Positions 12,727 to 25,500 are shown, numbered from the stretch's first letter. The stretch is 64,000 nt of DNA from Haliclona indistincta (GCA_964017065.1 OZ024789.1:3723971-3787970), one strand, 5' to 3'. The notes: generated from the letters alone by a model not told the origin. Numbers and translations: made by a program.

Positions 12727-13355
12727 CAGTGCGTTTACACTTGAGCCCAGAATGGTTCCAGAACCGTTCCCTTTCTAGTGTAAACGAGTACAGTACCGTT
12801 CTGAACCGATCCGTTCCAGCCGAGAACGGTTATAAGAAAAGCAGTGGTCCAAGAACGATTGTGAACGGTTCTAGCTGATAGTGTAAACAGAATCGGTCCA
12901 CTAGAACCAGTTATCGCGAGCATTGGTGTGCTGCAGCCGACTAGGCAGGTATCTTGCTACATGCTGTTGGCTGAAATAAGTAAGTATAAGAAAGTGTTTC
13001 AGCCACGCGGATTGCCTGAGAACGCTGCATGCGCTTTGTGGCAGGCTTACTAGCAGTTTTTGTTGGTGTTCAGTGTCCTGCAGCTGTCAGTAGCAATCCA
13101 TGAGTAAGCACTGTAATGCCTAAGCCAAGTAAGATATCTTCGAGCGCTGAGGCAAGCAGTATAATCGAACAAAAGCTGCAGCAAGACTTTCTCGGTCGCC
13201 ATAATTGAACAATAATGAGTGGGCGTGTTCAGAGTAGTAATTTTTAAAATCATTTTGTACCGGTTATTTGAGCCTAGTGTAAACGGTGCTTAGAACGGTT
13301 CTAAAACCGTTCCTTGAAACCGTTCCAGAACGGTTCTTCAAGTGTAAACACGCTG
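12727..13355. mobile_element. PIF/Harbinger-like MITE
   Basis: The termini are inverted: cagtgcgtttacacttga at the left and the near-complement at the right (ends cacgctg). They are flanked by TTA on both sides (12724-12726, 13356-13358). Subterminal 'gaaccgttc' / 'gaacggttc' motifs recur on both strands. Three-base TTA/TAA target duplications are typical of PIF/Harbinger elements; the assignment rests on that and on the absence of any coding frame. Confidence 0.6.
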
Positions 13356-13599
13356 TTAAGCACCTAATAAATACCATACTACCAAGACAGGCAGCCAGTT
13401 CATTTCATCTTGTCTAGTTCCCAAGATGGGCATGGGTGTCAGTAGGACTGATGTAACTGCATGGACTGATTCCATGGCACTGAGTGCTAAGTGAAGGACA
13501 AACTTAAAAACAAACCCAAAACAGATTCATCACCAGCAATGAAACCACAAATTGTACCTGAGATTATAAGATGTTCAAAACCCATGAGAGAATGAACAA

Positions 13600-14415
13600 A
13601 TTTCACAAAACCCTCAGCGTGCCCCCTGTAGAATTAGCTTCCTATTTTTGGATTGCAGTAAGCAGCTAGTTCCAACCTGCGGCTGTGCTTGCCATATTGA
13701 AACAGAAAAATGTTGATCACTATGTTGGCGTGACGATGCATTCAAAGCTATTGCTAATTGATCTAGGCTTTGATAGGGCTTTGATAGGCCTTTTCTACAC
13801 CCTCAGAGCTGTCCTGCAGGACTGGTAGTCAACTATGGGCGCTTTTGGTGTCAGACAAGTCTATTAGATGGTCATTAAGGTGAGCCAGCCATAACTTTAA
13901 AAAATGCACTTTAGCAAAATCCACAAGTCACATCGCAAGCCATTGTCATGCTAAGCCTGATCATATCTTCACCGAGTTTCAGAAGTGAGCCATGTTCTCT
14001 GCAGCTCAATGGACAGAATGAACGAATGAATGACTTTCACAAACCCTAGGCCTCAGCATAATATTCACGCATTATAGCGTTAGCACTAAGCTCCCTAGTT
14101 GGGATTGCAGCAGGAGTTGCAGCTAGTGACTGTAGCTATATTGAAACCTACCGCTAACCAGAAGACAGCATAATGCTGACCGCTTTCTAGGCGTGTCATG
14201 TGGGCATGACCATACAGAGTAGGTAGCCATTGCTATGTTACTTTCTTGAGATATCTATGCACACTCAGAGCTGTCCTGCTGTTTGGATGAGCTCTAAAAA
14301 GTAAACTATGAGCGCTTTTGCTATCAGAGACATCCAAGATGGCTGGCAGCCATAACTCAAGAATGAAAGCATTTTAGCAAATTGTCAAGCTATGTCGTGA
14401 CCTTACCAGTGCGTA
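13600..14415. repeat. diverged tandem duplication, unit about 420 bp
   Basis: The first half (about 13600-13990) and second half (about 14020-14415) share ordered blocks: 'tttcacaaa.ccct', 'gattgcag.a.g', 'atattgaaac', 'ctcagagctgtcctgc', 'actatg.gcgcttttg.t.tcaga', 'cagccataact', 'cattttagcaaa'. Noncoding. Confidence 0.65.
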
Positions 14416-17396
14416 GAAGAATAAATGAATGAACAAACGCATGACAGAGCAAGTACCGTAACCCTCGTGCATGCGCTGAGGGTTAATGTACCATACGCGC
14501 CATACACGCTGAGGTACCATGCGCGCGCAGATTACCATACGCGCTGAGGATTAAATTTTTTATGCTCCAGAGAAAAAAGTGGCTGACCGTGTGTTTGTGT
14601 TGGTTGTGTGATATTAACCTGCTTTATAGTATCAAAAAGAAGGATCCTAGTCTGCTCTGGGTTAGCTTGGTTTAAAAAAGTCAAATGTCTCACTAGACTA
14701 TTGATATTAGTCACTGTCACTCCAAGGTTGAAATTTGCTACAGTTAATAACAAACAAGCTGCAGACTATAGTCTGTCTGTATGAATACCCATGGCTAGAA
14801 ATAATATAGATACTACTTGATTAAGTCATGAATATTTCATTAGCTTTTACTGTTCAAAAAATTCGGCACAAATAAATAATTTCAGATTTGCTTGCCCAAA
14901 TATCTGGAGGTAATTGTAGCAGAAGTTCCACAAGCACTGAATTGGAGTGTGGCAATGAGCATGTGTTTTGAACAAGATCGTGTCTACATCTCTGTTCTAT
15001 GAAGTAGGAGACTTGTTGTTGCCTAACTATGAGAAAAACTAATGCGCTTGCCAAAATTTGGAGGTTTTAGTGCGCATTTCAACGACAAGGTGCTAAAAAT
15101 AGGAGGTGCTGAACCTTTACGAGAAATATGGTACTCTTGAAAGAAATCCTGTAAGCTTGTATTTTTAATCAGCTATGTTCCATTTGGTAATAATGTGCTA
15201 TGTGGTCTCTTTGAAGCTCACACACAACCACTACAAAGCGTAAGAAGTTTGATCAAAAAACCACATGAAAATGACTCTAGCTATCATCTAAACATTTGGC
15301 AGTGTCTTTGGTGTGGCTGAATTGAACTTAATTAATTGTCCTTTCTAGTGGTTATTACATTATGCACCAGAACATTGTTATGACACTGATGGTTTCTTAA
15401 AACATTGCACCTTTTGAACACAGCTTCTATGTAACTAGTCACCATGCATTGCACTCTAGGGATGACTGAGACACAGCTGGTAAGCAAGACACAAACATGT
15501 TGACAAGGACAGGTATCAGCTGCAGACCAGGCATTGAGCATGGTAAACATGTACCAGTAAGCACAGGCACAAGTGTGGACTGCAAGCATAAACAACCAAC
15601 AGGGTTCACAAAGCCCAGGCTTTAAAATTAATAGTACTGTGAATCCTGATGCTTTGAGTGATGAGTGAGTGAACTGCAATGCCAATACTGAGTGAACTGC
15701 AACAAACAGTCTCACTTGAGTATTGTTCTTTCTCGCCCACCACTCGTCCCTCCTAGTTTGCTTATCCGGTTGGGCAGTACCCTTGTGAGCCTTGACCCAA
15801 ACAGGTCAGCCGGATTAGAACCAGGGTTCCCAGTCTAGTTGCCTATGGTGAGTCAGCACTAACAAAGCATCACCAGGGTGTGCCAGTCTGACCCACTATT
15901 ATGCCAAACATAATTGATATCATCAAAGCACAGTCACTGGGGTGCATTAACACATAACTTTGCTACACAATACCAAAGTCAAGGGCTAATAAACAATGTT
16001 CTTTGTGATGCTAAATAGAAGTGAATACTGGAAAGCAGGAAGTTGTTTGTTAATTCACAGAAGGTCAGCAGGAATGTACTTTACAAGAACCCAATCAAGC
16101 ATCAGTTCATGTACAAGTAGCTGATCACGTAATACAGTAACTCTCTATTAACCCTTGATCAGGTAACTGTCAAAAAGGATCATTCTATTAACCCTCAATA
16201 ACAATCACATAATCCTCTAATCCGAACACACCCTTGGGCTCCAGTGTCAATCAGAAATGCAACAAAATTAAGCATTCATTGATCAAGTCATGAATAGTAG
16301 CAGCAAGCAAGTTTTACAAGCAACTCCAGCAGCTGATTTTTTTTGCAGATGTTGACCATAACAATATTTTTACAAGGTCAACCAATTCTAAGACAGTCCA
16401 CCCCCTCTGTTAAAATTAATAATACATCTCCAGTAAATGAGATTTCCAAAAGCTCAGGAAAAATGTGGCATTAGAGTATTATGTCATGTTACGAATTGCA
16501 ACATGTCATTTTGCTCACATGCTGCTTTCATTATTAGACCAAACTAACCACACCCACTTTTGCAAAGCAGAGGACTGGCTCTGTGATAGCGCAACCTCAA
16601 GGGAGCCAGTATCGGCTCTGGCTAAGGCACAAATTAGCACAAGTTCTTATAAACGTGTGCGCTTGTATCATACCTCGATCGGCATCATAGGTTTCTCACG
16701 GCCGCGGACTCCATGACTGATTCAAGTCAGCATACCAGCCACTGAATAATAAGAGCGCTCAGTCACAATACCGAGTGTCTAAGAGATAGGCATACCTGAT
16801 CAGAAAGAGTCTAACACCATCATCAGTGATCCTGATCGTGGAGCGTGACCTTCGACCTGCCCGCCTCGTGCGAAGTCACGTGCACGCGCATACTTCAATT
16901 GTACTATTAGCATGCATGCAGCTTGCATTTGAGCTGCAAACTTCATGTCTGCAAGCAGGAGCGTTCCTGCTGCAACCAACGGGTAATTAGTACCTGCTAT
17001 ATCTACGTAAATATCAAACTTGTCAGTACTAAATTTGTAGTTTCATGTTTTAGCCACTGGCGCTCTTGCAGTTAGTGACTAATTGAAACTCAACTCGATT
17101 TACTGCAATTGTAACTAGTTGCATTTGGTCATATCATTCAAAGCTTACAGAATTCCATCATTCTCTGTATTGCACATTAGATTATCAGTATACAGTACTC
17201 TTGTATGTTTGACTTCACTATGAATAAGATTTGTTTTGATCATGACAACTCCTTTGAGACATGACAGTATGGTTTAAAAGAGATTCAGCTCACCCCAGTT
17301 GTAGCAGTCCTCAATTTATACTCGCAGCTCTGCCACTAAGCAGTTCGCAGTTCTTCCAGTTATTTTTCTACCAGGATTCAGTTCTCCAGTCAATTC
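14416..17396. other. no gene recognised; scattered repeats
   Basis: Stops interrupt all frames. The longest minus-strand frame (15332-15715, 127 codons) has no recognisable domain. Bases 16150-16230 carry a small 'taaccct.ataac' repetition. This is the 3' side of the minus-strand gene ending at 17397; I could not fix its polyadenylation site. Confidence 0.4.
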
Positions 17397-18320
17397 TCAG
17401 TGTTCTTTCTTCAAAGAATGAAGTTGTTTACGCAATTCCTTTGCTCTCTCTTGCTCTAAACTAAGACGTCCAAGGGTTTCATTTAGGTGTGAGCCTGTAT
17501 CTGTTGATATGTCACAAGCTAGTTTTATATTCGCTGTCTTGTCTTGCTCGAGTTGTTCTATTGTTTCCTCAAGCTCACTTACTAATTTTACTTTCGCTGT
17601 CTTGTCTTGCTTGAGTTGTTCTATTGTTTCCTCAAGTTCACTTACTAATTTTTCTAACTCAAGTACACGTGCTCTTAAATTGCTTTCAAGTGTAGGCCAA
17701 GTACCCGATGCAGTCTTCATGTGTAGTACCGTTAGATCATCACGATCAGTCACTTGATGAGCGGCTCCTGTCACAGGATGTAACTCACTTGGTAATTCTT
17801 CGCCATCGGTAACAGAATTAGTATACAATGCTGAGTCTCTCCTTGCAGTCATGTCAGCTGGTACTTTTGTCCACGTCGTGTCTGAATCAGACAGTGGTAC
17901 AGTGGCTCCAGGCAATTTGCCACTAGCAAACGAATCAGTAGTTTGAGAAAGTTCGCTGATAGCAGGCGTGTCGTAGCTGTAGTTCTGAGACACAACTTGT
18001 TCTTCCTTCAACTCCTTACGGAGTGCCTTAGACAGCATGGTCTTTAAATGTGTAGAAATTTCATAAACAGCATCACAAAACTGGGTAAAGGTATGCTCCG
18101 TCACATCTGCATCCTGAAGAAGTGCGTGGATGGCTCTCAGTGTTACGTCTATGTCAACCTGTGACCCAACTCCATCAGAGATCAAACCTCTACTAAATAG
18201 CTTGCTGTTGAGGGATTTGATATCAGGATCTGACTGTAGTCTTGTTCGTATCTTGTCGGAATTCTTACGGAATACTTCTTTTATCGCCTCAATTCTTATA
18301 GGATCACACTCCTGTTTCGT
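17397..18320 (-). pseudogene. death-fold (CARD-like) coiled-coil protein gene, split by transposon
   Basis: A continuous minus-strand frame of about 307 codons. The first ~95 residues look like a six-helix death-fold module: hydrophobic spacing, 'KLFSRGLISD', 'LRAIHALLQDAD' and 'FTQFCDAVYEIS'. A Ser/Thr-rich linker follows. The last ~100 residues are coiled coil with a tandem 22-residue repeat (VSELEETIEQL.QDKTA.). Such proteins usually act as adaptors in apoptosis or innate signalling; that role is inference. The frame runs into the left end of the 10.9-kb transposon within the target duplication. On the far side of the element (complement of 29262-29264) an ATG, one codon and the second copy of the duplicated 8 bases lie in the matching frame. 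The coding sequence is therefore cut between codons 3 and 5. This allele is probably non-functional unless an internal start is used. Confidence 0.65.
18313..18320. repeat. left 8-bp target site duplication
   Basis: tgtttcgt, identical to 29251-29258 immediately outside the right terminal repeat. Confidence 0.9.
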
Positions 18321-18360
18321 CGAGGGGTCCGACACTCGTGAAATCTCGTACGCTCACAGT

Positions 18361-18588
18361 CGAAATCACTAGTAGAAATCGGAAATCACTGGTAGAAATC
18401 GGAAATCACAGTAGAAATCGGAAATCACTGGTAGAAATCGGAAATCACAGTAGAAATCAGAAATCAGTAGTAGAAATCAGAAATCACGAGTAGAAATCAG
18501 AAATCACGAGTAGAAATCAGAAATCACTAGTAGAAATCAGAAATCACTAGTAGAAATCAGAAATCACTAGTAGAAATCAGAAATCATA
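18361..18588 (+). repeat. left subterminal array, ~20-bp units
   Basis: About eleven units of the form gtagaaatc(a/g)gaaatcact. Same orientation on the plus strand as the array at the right end, although the outermost termini are inverted. Probably transposase-binding repeats (inference). Confidence 0.9.
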
Positions 18589-18838
18589 CGGTACCTGTAG
18601 AACGTATACTAGAGTATACGGCCGTGTTGCACGTGTATTGTTTGATGCGCATGGTAGTGGTTTAGCTACTTACTACTGTACAAACTTTCAAGTGTTTGGT
18701 GTTTATTGAATAGAACTGTTGTTACTATTGAGTACTAGGTAAGTGATACTTAATGCAAGCAGCATTGACATGTATTTCTCAGTAGTGACCATTGACTAGC
18801 TATACCAGTGCGTGATACCACACTACTATTATTATAGT

Positions 18839-21800
18839 ATTATGAAAGAAGTACTGTGATAAGCTGAAAATTAACATGGCGTCTGGCGGGCAACTCAAAC
18901 AGTGTTGCAGATGCAACAAAACTGGTACCTGTAGAAGCTGTACCTGTGCAAAGGCAAATTCGAACTGTTTTAACTGTCTTCCGGGTAAACTTGGTCGTTG
19001 CATCAATCGCGATACTCCTGAGAGTCGCGCCAGTCAAGCTGCAGCTGCAGTACTTCAATTGTCTTCGTCTTCCACTGCTGATCTCCCTCAGATCTGCAAC
19101 TACCCCTCAACTCCTTTGTCACCCCTTGATCCTGTTTGCACAGAGGATTCTTCATTGTCGCTTCAGCCAATCCAACGATCATCGCCGTTGGTCACTTTTT
19201 TAAACTCTCCTCTAGCGGCTGCCACTACTGCTCCCTTATTCTCCCTTTCATTCTCCTCGAATGGATTAGATGCCCTCGCTCACTTCAGCATGCCTCTTGC
19301 CCTCCCCAATCAGACGGTGTCTATGGTTCCATCTTCTAGCACTCCACGAGCTCCACCTAAACAGTCTGAGCAACCAACTCCACCCAATGGCAACAGCAGC
19401 TCGCCCCCTCTACTTCCTTCTTTCGAGCCATCACATAAAGCAGTGTTTGCATGGGGTCCCCACTCTCCTGAGTCATTCACAAAACTGCTTGATGACATAT
19501 ATTCTGAGGTGGTACACTGGACAAAAAACACCTTCTCTGTTCCGTTTGGCAAAGTGGGAAAAGAGTTCACTGCTGAATTATCCAGGCTCTACTGCTCCTT
19601 TGGTAATGAATCCAGCCTAGAGTCTATCGCCATGAAAGCAGCAATCGTCCTCCCTCTCCTTGCACTACAAAGACCACATCGCTGTTCAAAGCAAAAAGAT
19701 CACATCTCATGTCTTTCCAGGAGAATGGGACTCTGGAAACAAGGTCAGCTTAGCGAGCTGGTCCTTGAGGGCAGAACCATCCAAATTCGACTTACAAAGT
19801 ATGATTCACATCAAGGCCCTCAAAGTGACCCTTCGCGTGCATTTGCTAAGCTGATGTTCACTGGCAAGACAAAACAAGCTCTTGACCTACTTTCGAACAC
19901 AACAAGAGGAGGCATTCTTCATCTAAACAATCCCTCCGATCCCCTTGACCCAAGCTCTCCCACTGTCAAACACATTCTTGTCTCTAAACATCCCGAAAGT
20001 CAGCCCGCTGATCCATCATGCATTCTCCCATCTGATCCTGAACCTTGCCACCCAATAATCTTCGATTCCATTGATGGTTCTGCTATCAGATCCGCAGCCC
20101 TCAATGTACATGGCTCTGCTGGTCCTTCTGGCCTTGATGCTCATGCATGGAGAAGGTTATGTACATCCTTTAAAGGTGCATCTACTGATCTCTGTAACTC
20201 CCTTGCCCTTGTTGCAAAAAGACTTTGCACCTCACATGTTGATCCCTCATCCCTCTCTTCTTTCCTTGCCTGCCGTCTGATTGCCCTGGACAAATCTCCT
20301 GGAGTCCGACCAATTGGGATCGGTGACACTGCCCGTAGGATAATTGCAAAGGCTGTCCTCTTTGTCACAAAACCTGACATACAGGATGCTTCTGGCTGCC
20401 TTCAAATGTGCGGTGGGCAAATTGCCGGAATTGAAGCTGCTGTTCACGCTGTTAGAACTGCATTCAAACAAGACGACTGTGAAGGTGTATTACTTGTTGA
20501 TGCGACCAATGCCTTCAATTCACTAAACAGGCAGACTGCCATGCTTAACATCCAGCAACTCTGTCCTCCTCTTGCCAATATCATAATAAACTGTTATCGC
20601 TCTCCCACAGACCTCTTCGTGGATGGTCAAGTACTCCTCTCTGAAGAAGAAACAACTCAGGGTGATCCCCTAGCTATGCCGATGTATGCGCTTGCCACCA
20701 TCCCCCTAATCAAGCAGCTTGAAGGAGAGAGTACTCAAGTGTGGTACGCCGATGATGCTGCCGCTGCTGGAAAGATTTGCAGCCTGCGTGACTGGTGGGA
20801 TAAATTATCCTCTATTGGCCCTCTCTTTGGCTATTTTCCAAATGCCTCCAAGTCGTGGCTCGTCACCAAAGAGACCTTTCTATCTGAGGCTAAGGCTGCT
20901 TTTGCTGGTACTAGAGTCAACATCACTAACCATGGGAGACCCTACCTTGGTGCTGCCATAGGAACAAATGATTTTGTCTCAACCTATGTCAAGACCAAAG
21001 TTAAAGAGTGGATCTCCTACATTGATCAGCTTGCCTTGATTGCCAAAACTCAGCCACATGCAGCCTTCTCAGCTCTAACCCATGGCCTATCTAGCAAATG
21101 GACCTATCTTAGCCGTACCATTCCTGACATCTATGATCTTCTGCTGCCCCTTGACAATGCCATCCGATCTAAATTAATCCCTGAACTCACTGGTCGACCT
21201 CCACCCAATGACCTTGAATTCAACCTTTTCTCCATTCCGGCCAGATTAGGAGGGCTGGGAATTAATATACCTTCCAAGACTGCCGACAAAGAATTCACTT
21301 CTTCTCTTCAAGTAACCAGTCCAATTTGCCAAAATATCCTCCTTCAATGTAACAGCTACACTGAGGACATGATCAAAAGCCAGCTAAACGCAAAGGCTTC
21401 CATCCGTATTAAAAACAAGTTCTTGTACTCTGCATCAGCCAAATCTATCAGTTCAAAACTTCCAGAACCACTGAAGAAAGCTGTCACACTTGCTCAAGAA
21501 CAAGGAGCATCCACCTGGCTAACCGCCCTTCCCCTACAAGAGCATGGCTTCTCTTTGCATAAGGGTGCTTTTCGAGATGCCTTGGCTCTCCGGTATGGCT
21601 GGATCCCTGCAAATCTCTCCACTCATTGTGCCTGTGGCAAAAAGTTCTCAATTGAACATGCCTTCTCGTGTCCAAAAGGTGGTTTTCCTTCGATCAGGCA
21701 CAATGAAATAAGAGATATCACCGCCACCCTACTGACTGAGGTTTGTCACAATGTCTCAATTGAGCCCAACCTTCAACCAATAACTACAGAGACAATGCAT

Positions 21801-22356
21801 CTGTCTTCCGCCAACACTGAGGATGGTGCACGCCTTGACATCGCTGCAGATGGGTTCTGGGGATGCTCTTCACAAAGAACATTCTTCGATGTGAGGGTAT
21901 TCAATCCGCATGCCCCCTCAAACAACATGAATACCTCCTCTTCCTGCTATCGTAAACATGAGCTGGCAAAGAAGCGAGCATACTCACAAAGGATAAAAAA
22001 ATTGAACACTCATCATTCACTCCTCTTATCCTCTCCGCCACTGGTGGTCTTGCAAATGAGGCAACAGTGTTCTACAAGCGTCTTGCTTCAATGCTTGCTA
22101 CTAAATGGGATCAGCCGTACTCATCTACCCTGTGCTGGTTGAGATGCCTTTTAGGCTTCTCTCTTCTGAGATCTGCTATCAGATCTCTCCGAGGCTCGCG
22201 TTCTACTTGTGGCCACGCTCTTAAGACCCCTGCAGTGGCTGATCTGGTCAACTCCGAGTCCGGCATCACTCTCTGACTAACTAACTAACACATGTTCCTT
22301 ATTATAATCATCATTCTATCACTATTGCCATTATTATTTATCTTACTTATATAACT

Positions 22357-22404
<48 letters not shown>
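18839..22404 (+). mobile_element. non-LTR retrotransposon nested in the DNA transposon
   Basis: One reverse-transcriptase frame is followed by an ~80-base 3' UTR and a 47-base poly(A) tract (22358-22404). The 9 bases tattatagt occur just before the proposed start (18830-18838) and one base after the poly(A) (22406-22414), a possible target duplication. They are AT-rich, so the 5' end is uncertain. The insertion lies between the left subterminal array and the transposase start. Confidence 0.75.
18876..22276 (+). CDS. RT plus restriction-like endonuclease polyprotein (one frameshift)
   Basis: It makes cDNA by target-primed reverse transcription. The N-terminus has a cysteine-rich CXC-like zinc module (residues ~9-47: CCRCNKTGTCRSCTC). 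The RT core includes 'VDATNAFNSLNR' and 'GDPLAMPMYAL', with the catalytic 'YADD' near residue 621. A CCHC-type knuckle (CACGKKFSIEHAFSC, ~residue 917) precedes a restriction-like endonuclease with 'RHNEIRD', 'DIAADG' and 'FFDVRV', the arrangement of R2-like elements. The frame breaks at a 7-A run (21995-22001). Downstream codons continue in the -1 frame (…FYKRLASML…) to the stop at 22276, whereas the unshifted frame ends at 22142 with unrelated residues. One missing A in the assembly, a true mutation or programmed slippage are all possible. The start is the first ATG, 37 bases after the proposed element start. Confidence 0.8.
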
Positions 22405-22406
<2 letters not shown>

Positions 22407-22543
22407 ATTATAGTTGCAGCTGTGAGCACTGAACAACAGTTTACTTGAAAAAGTTAGTGAAGTGATAGCCTCCTAAGATTATACTGAATATTGTATCACA
22501 CACTACTATAGGTACTAGATCAGAGTTCTAACACAGTATCGCC

Positions 22544-25500
22544 ATGGAAGAGGCTGTTGTTGGCATCACAGAAGAATCACTAAAAGATAAGGGTTCCTCT
22601 AGTGGTACTTACACACTCCAAGCACAAGAAGCATTACTAGCTATGCAAAAACGACTGCCCGCCTATGTAGTCAATTGCCTGATAGCTGCTGGTTATGATA
22701 CATTATCTGTTATCAGCAATATTAATACCAGCAAGGAGCCTGGAAATACTCTTCAAGAAATTGAAGATTTTATTAATAGTGAGTTCCCTCAAGATTCTCA
22801 ATTCCTTCCCACACCAAATTCTAAGAGCTGTAAATTTCTGCCCAGCCATCGATACCTCATAGAGCAGTTTATAAAAGATCTGCAACCTGTGGCCAGTACT
22901 AAGTTAGCACCAGCGAAAGTTGAAAAAAAAGTAAGGAAGCCTCGGTCAGCATCAAAATGTACTGCAGAAGAGAGTGGTCCTGGAGATACATTAGATAAAA
23001 AACTTAGTGACATAAGAAGGCAGGTAGTGAAGTGGCAGCGCAAGGAAAAGACCGACAAAAATTTGAAGTGCCTACAAGAGAGAAAAGATTATGAGATTAA
23101 AGTGAACACTAATGGTGCAACAATATTTTGCTGCTTTTGCAGACAAAATAAGACACTTGGTATTAACAAAGGAAAAGCAATCATTTCAAACTGGTCAAGG
23201 CATGTGGCTGTATGCATCAAGAAATCAAAACATCGTGAAAAAAGCACGCTTCAAACCTACTTTCCAACTGAAAAACGTGCTACATCTACTGATGCAACAG
23301 GGTGTTCTTCATCAGCATTTAGTGAGGCTTCTAATTTGTTTGCATTGACAGATTTCGAACTAGCTATTAATACAGATAAACAATCCGACAGTGATCATTA
23401 TTTTCGGCTTACCCCTCCCTTAGAAAGGGAGGGGGGCCTTCATTAGGTAAATCTTCAGTTTTATCTCCTCTTCTTTCTCCCATCTCTCATACACAGTCAG
23501 GTGGTTTACACCAATCTCTTTCTTATTCTGACTCTACGCAGTCCAATGGTGGTTTATACCTTCCTCTCTCTTCTGACTCTACGCAGTCCAACGGTGGTTT
23601 ACACCTTCCTCTCAGCTCTTCTGACTCTACGCAGTTCAATGGTGGTTTACACATTCCTCTCTCTTCTGACTCTACGCAGTCTAACGGTGGTTTACACCTT
23701 CTTCCTAGCTCTTCTGACTCTACGCAGTCTAACGGTGGTTTACACCTTCCTCTCTCTTCTGACTCTACGCAGTCCAACGGTGGTTTACACCTTCCTCTCA
23801 GCTCTTCTGACTCTACGCAGTTCAATGGTGGTTTACACATTCCTCTCTCTTCTGACTCTACGCAGTCTAACGGTGGTTTACACCTTCTTCCTAGCTCTTC
23901 TGACTCTACGCAGTCTAACGGTGGTTTACACCTTCCTCTCTCTTCTGACTCTACGCAGTCCAATGGTGGTTTACATCTTCCTCTCTCTTCTGACTCTACG
24001 CAGTCCAATGGTGGTTTACACCTTCCTCTCTCTTCTGACTCTACGCAGTCTAACGGTGGTTTACACCTTCTTCCTAGCTCTTCTGACTCTACGCAGTCTA
24101 ACGGTGGTTTACACCTTCCTCTCTCTTCTGACTCTACGCAGTCCAACGGTGGTTTGCACCTTCCTCTCTCTTCTGACTCTACGCAGTCCAATGGTGGTTT
24201 ACATCTTCCTCTCTCTTCTGACTCTGCGCAGTCCAATGGTGGTTTACACCTTCTTCCTAGCTCTTCTGACTCTACGCAGTCCAACGGTGGTTTACACCTT
24301 CCTCTCTCTTCTGACTCTACGCAGTCCAACGGTGGTTTACACCTTCCTCTCTCTTCTGACTCTACGCAGTCCAACGGTGGTTTACACCTTCCTCTCTCTT
24401 CTGACTCTACGCAGTCCAATGGTGGTTTACACTCTTCTGACTCTACGCAGTCCAACGGTGGTTTACACCTTCCTCTCTCTTCTGACTCTACGCAGTCCAA
24501 TGGTGGTTTACACTCTTCTGACTCTACGCAGTCTAACGGTGGTTTACACCTTCTTCCTAGCTCCACTCAGTCAAATGGCAGCACTATTAGCAGCAGCACT
24601 ACTAAAGTATGTACAGACTGGTCTCGGTCTACAAGAAAACGAATTGCTTTGCTCAAAGTTGGATCTGATCCTAAGCAGACTAAAATGACATCGTTCTTCG
24701 AGACAGTCTTGCATGCTGTGTCAGAAGTTCCTGGTTTAAACGAAGTTATACAGACAGCACAAGAACAAGGAGGTTCTCGGTTTAAAAATGTCAGCTGTAT
24801 GCTTAAAGAATTGATGGAGAATGCTGAAAAAAATTCACAAAGGTGTAAGCATGGGGTACGCCATCAAGAAGTAGTAAAAAAATTTGCAACTTCTTTACTT
24901 ATTTATTGCGGTCCCATGGCATACAGGTTTTTACAAACCAATCTGGCAACTGCCATTCCATCACTACGATCTGTGCAACGCATTATTACTAGAGACTATA
25001 AAACATTCATTGAAGGTGATTTCCGCTTTGAAGATCTACTGGATCACCTCAACTCTTTTAATGCTGCTAAGATTGTGACCATTGGTGAGGATGCGACGAG
25101 GATTATAGGGAGAGTTGAGTATGATAGTGATACTAATAAGCTAGTGGGTTTTGTCCTTCCCTGTAACAGCAGTGGGTTGCCGTTGTGCGATACTTACATA
25201 GTTAACTCATTTCAGTCCATCGAAGAAGCTTTTGCAGCAGGATGTTTAGCTAAATATGCGTTTGTATACATGGTAAAACCACTTTGTCACGATGCACCTG
25301 CATTTTGCTTGGGGTGCTTAGGCACTAACAATAGATTTGATGCAGACTTGGTTCTCAAGAGATGGAAGTACATAGTTCAGGAGTGCAACAAGCGAGGCAT
25401 TATGGTTACTTCTTTCGGGGCTGATGGCGATTCTAGAGAACTTTGTGCCATGCAAACAACAACTCAGGTTTGCCTATCAAGCAGACAGCAAAAGGAAATG

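Noticed and set aside
12320..12878. Several overlapping frames on both strands (up to 143 codons)
   Set aside because: They are mirror products of the foldback element plus the adjacent MITE; the peptides on opposite strands are near copies of each other.
18361..18588. Array of regularly spaced ~20-bp repeats resembling a CRISPR array
   Set aside because: The repeats are contiguous without unique spacers, lie inside a eukaryotic transposon and recur at its other end.
22142..22276. Treating the RT stop at 22142 as the genuine C-terminus
   Set aside because: The residues before it are unlike the family, while the alternative frame gives the expected tail, so 22142 is an out-of-frame stop.
23523..24566. 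347-codon antisense frame rich in CKPPLDCVESEE
   Set aside because: Produced by the in-frame periodicity of the 45/48-bp minisatellite; no start context and no extension outside the array. The 395-codon plus-strand frame starting 23501 is rejected for the same reason.
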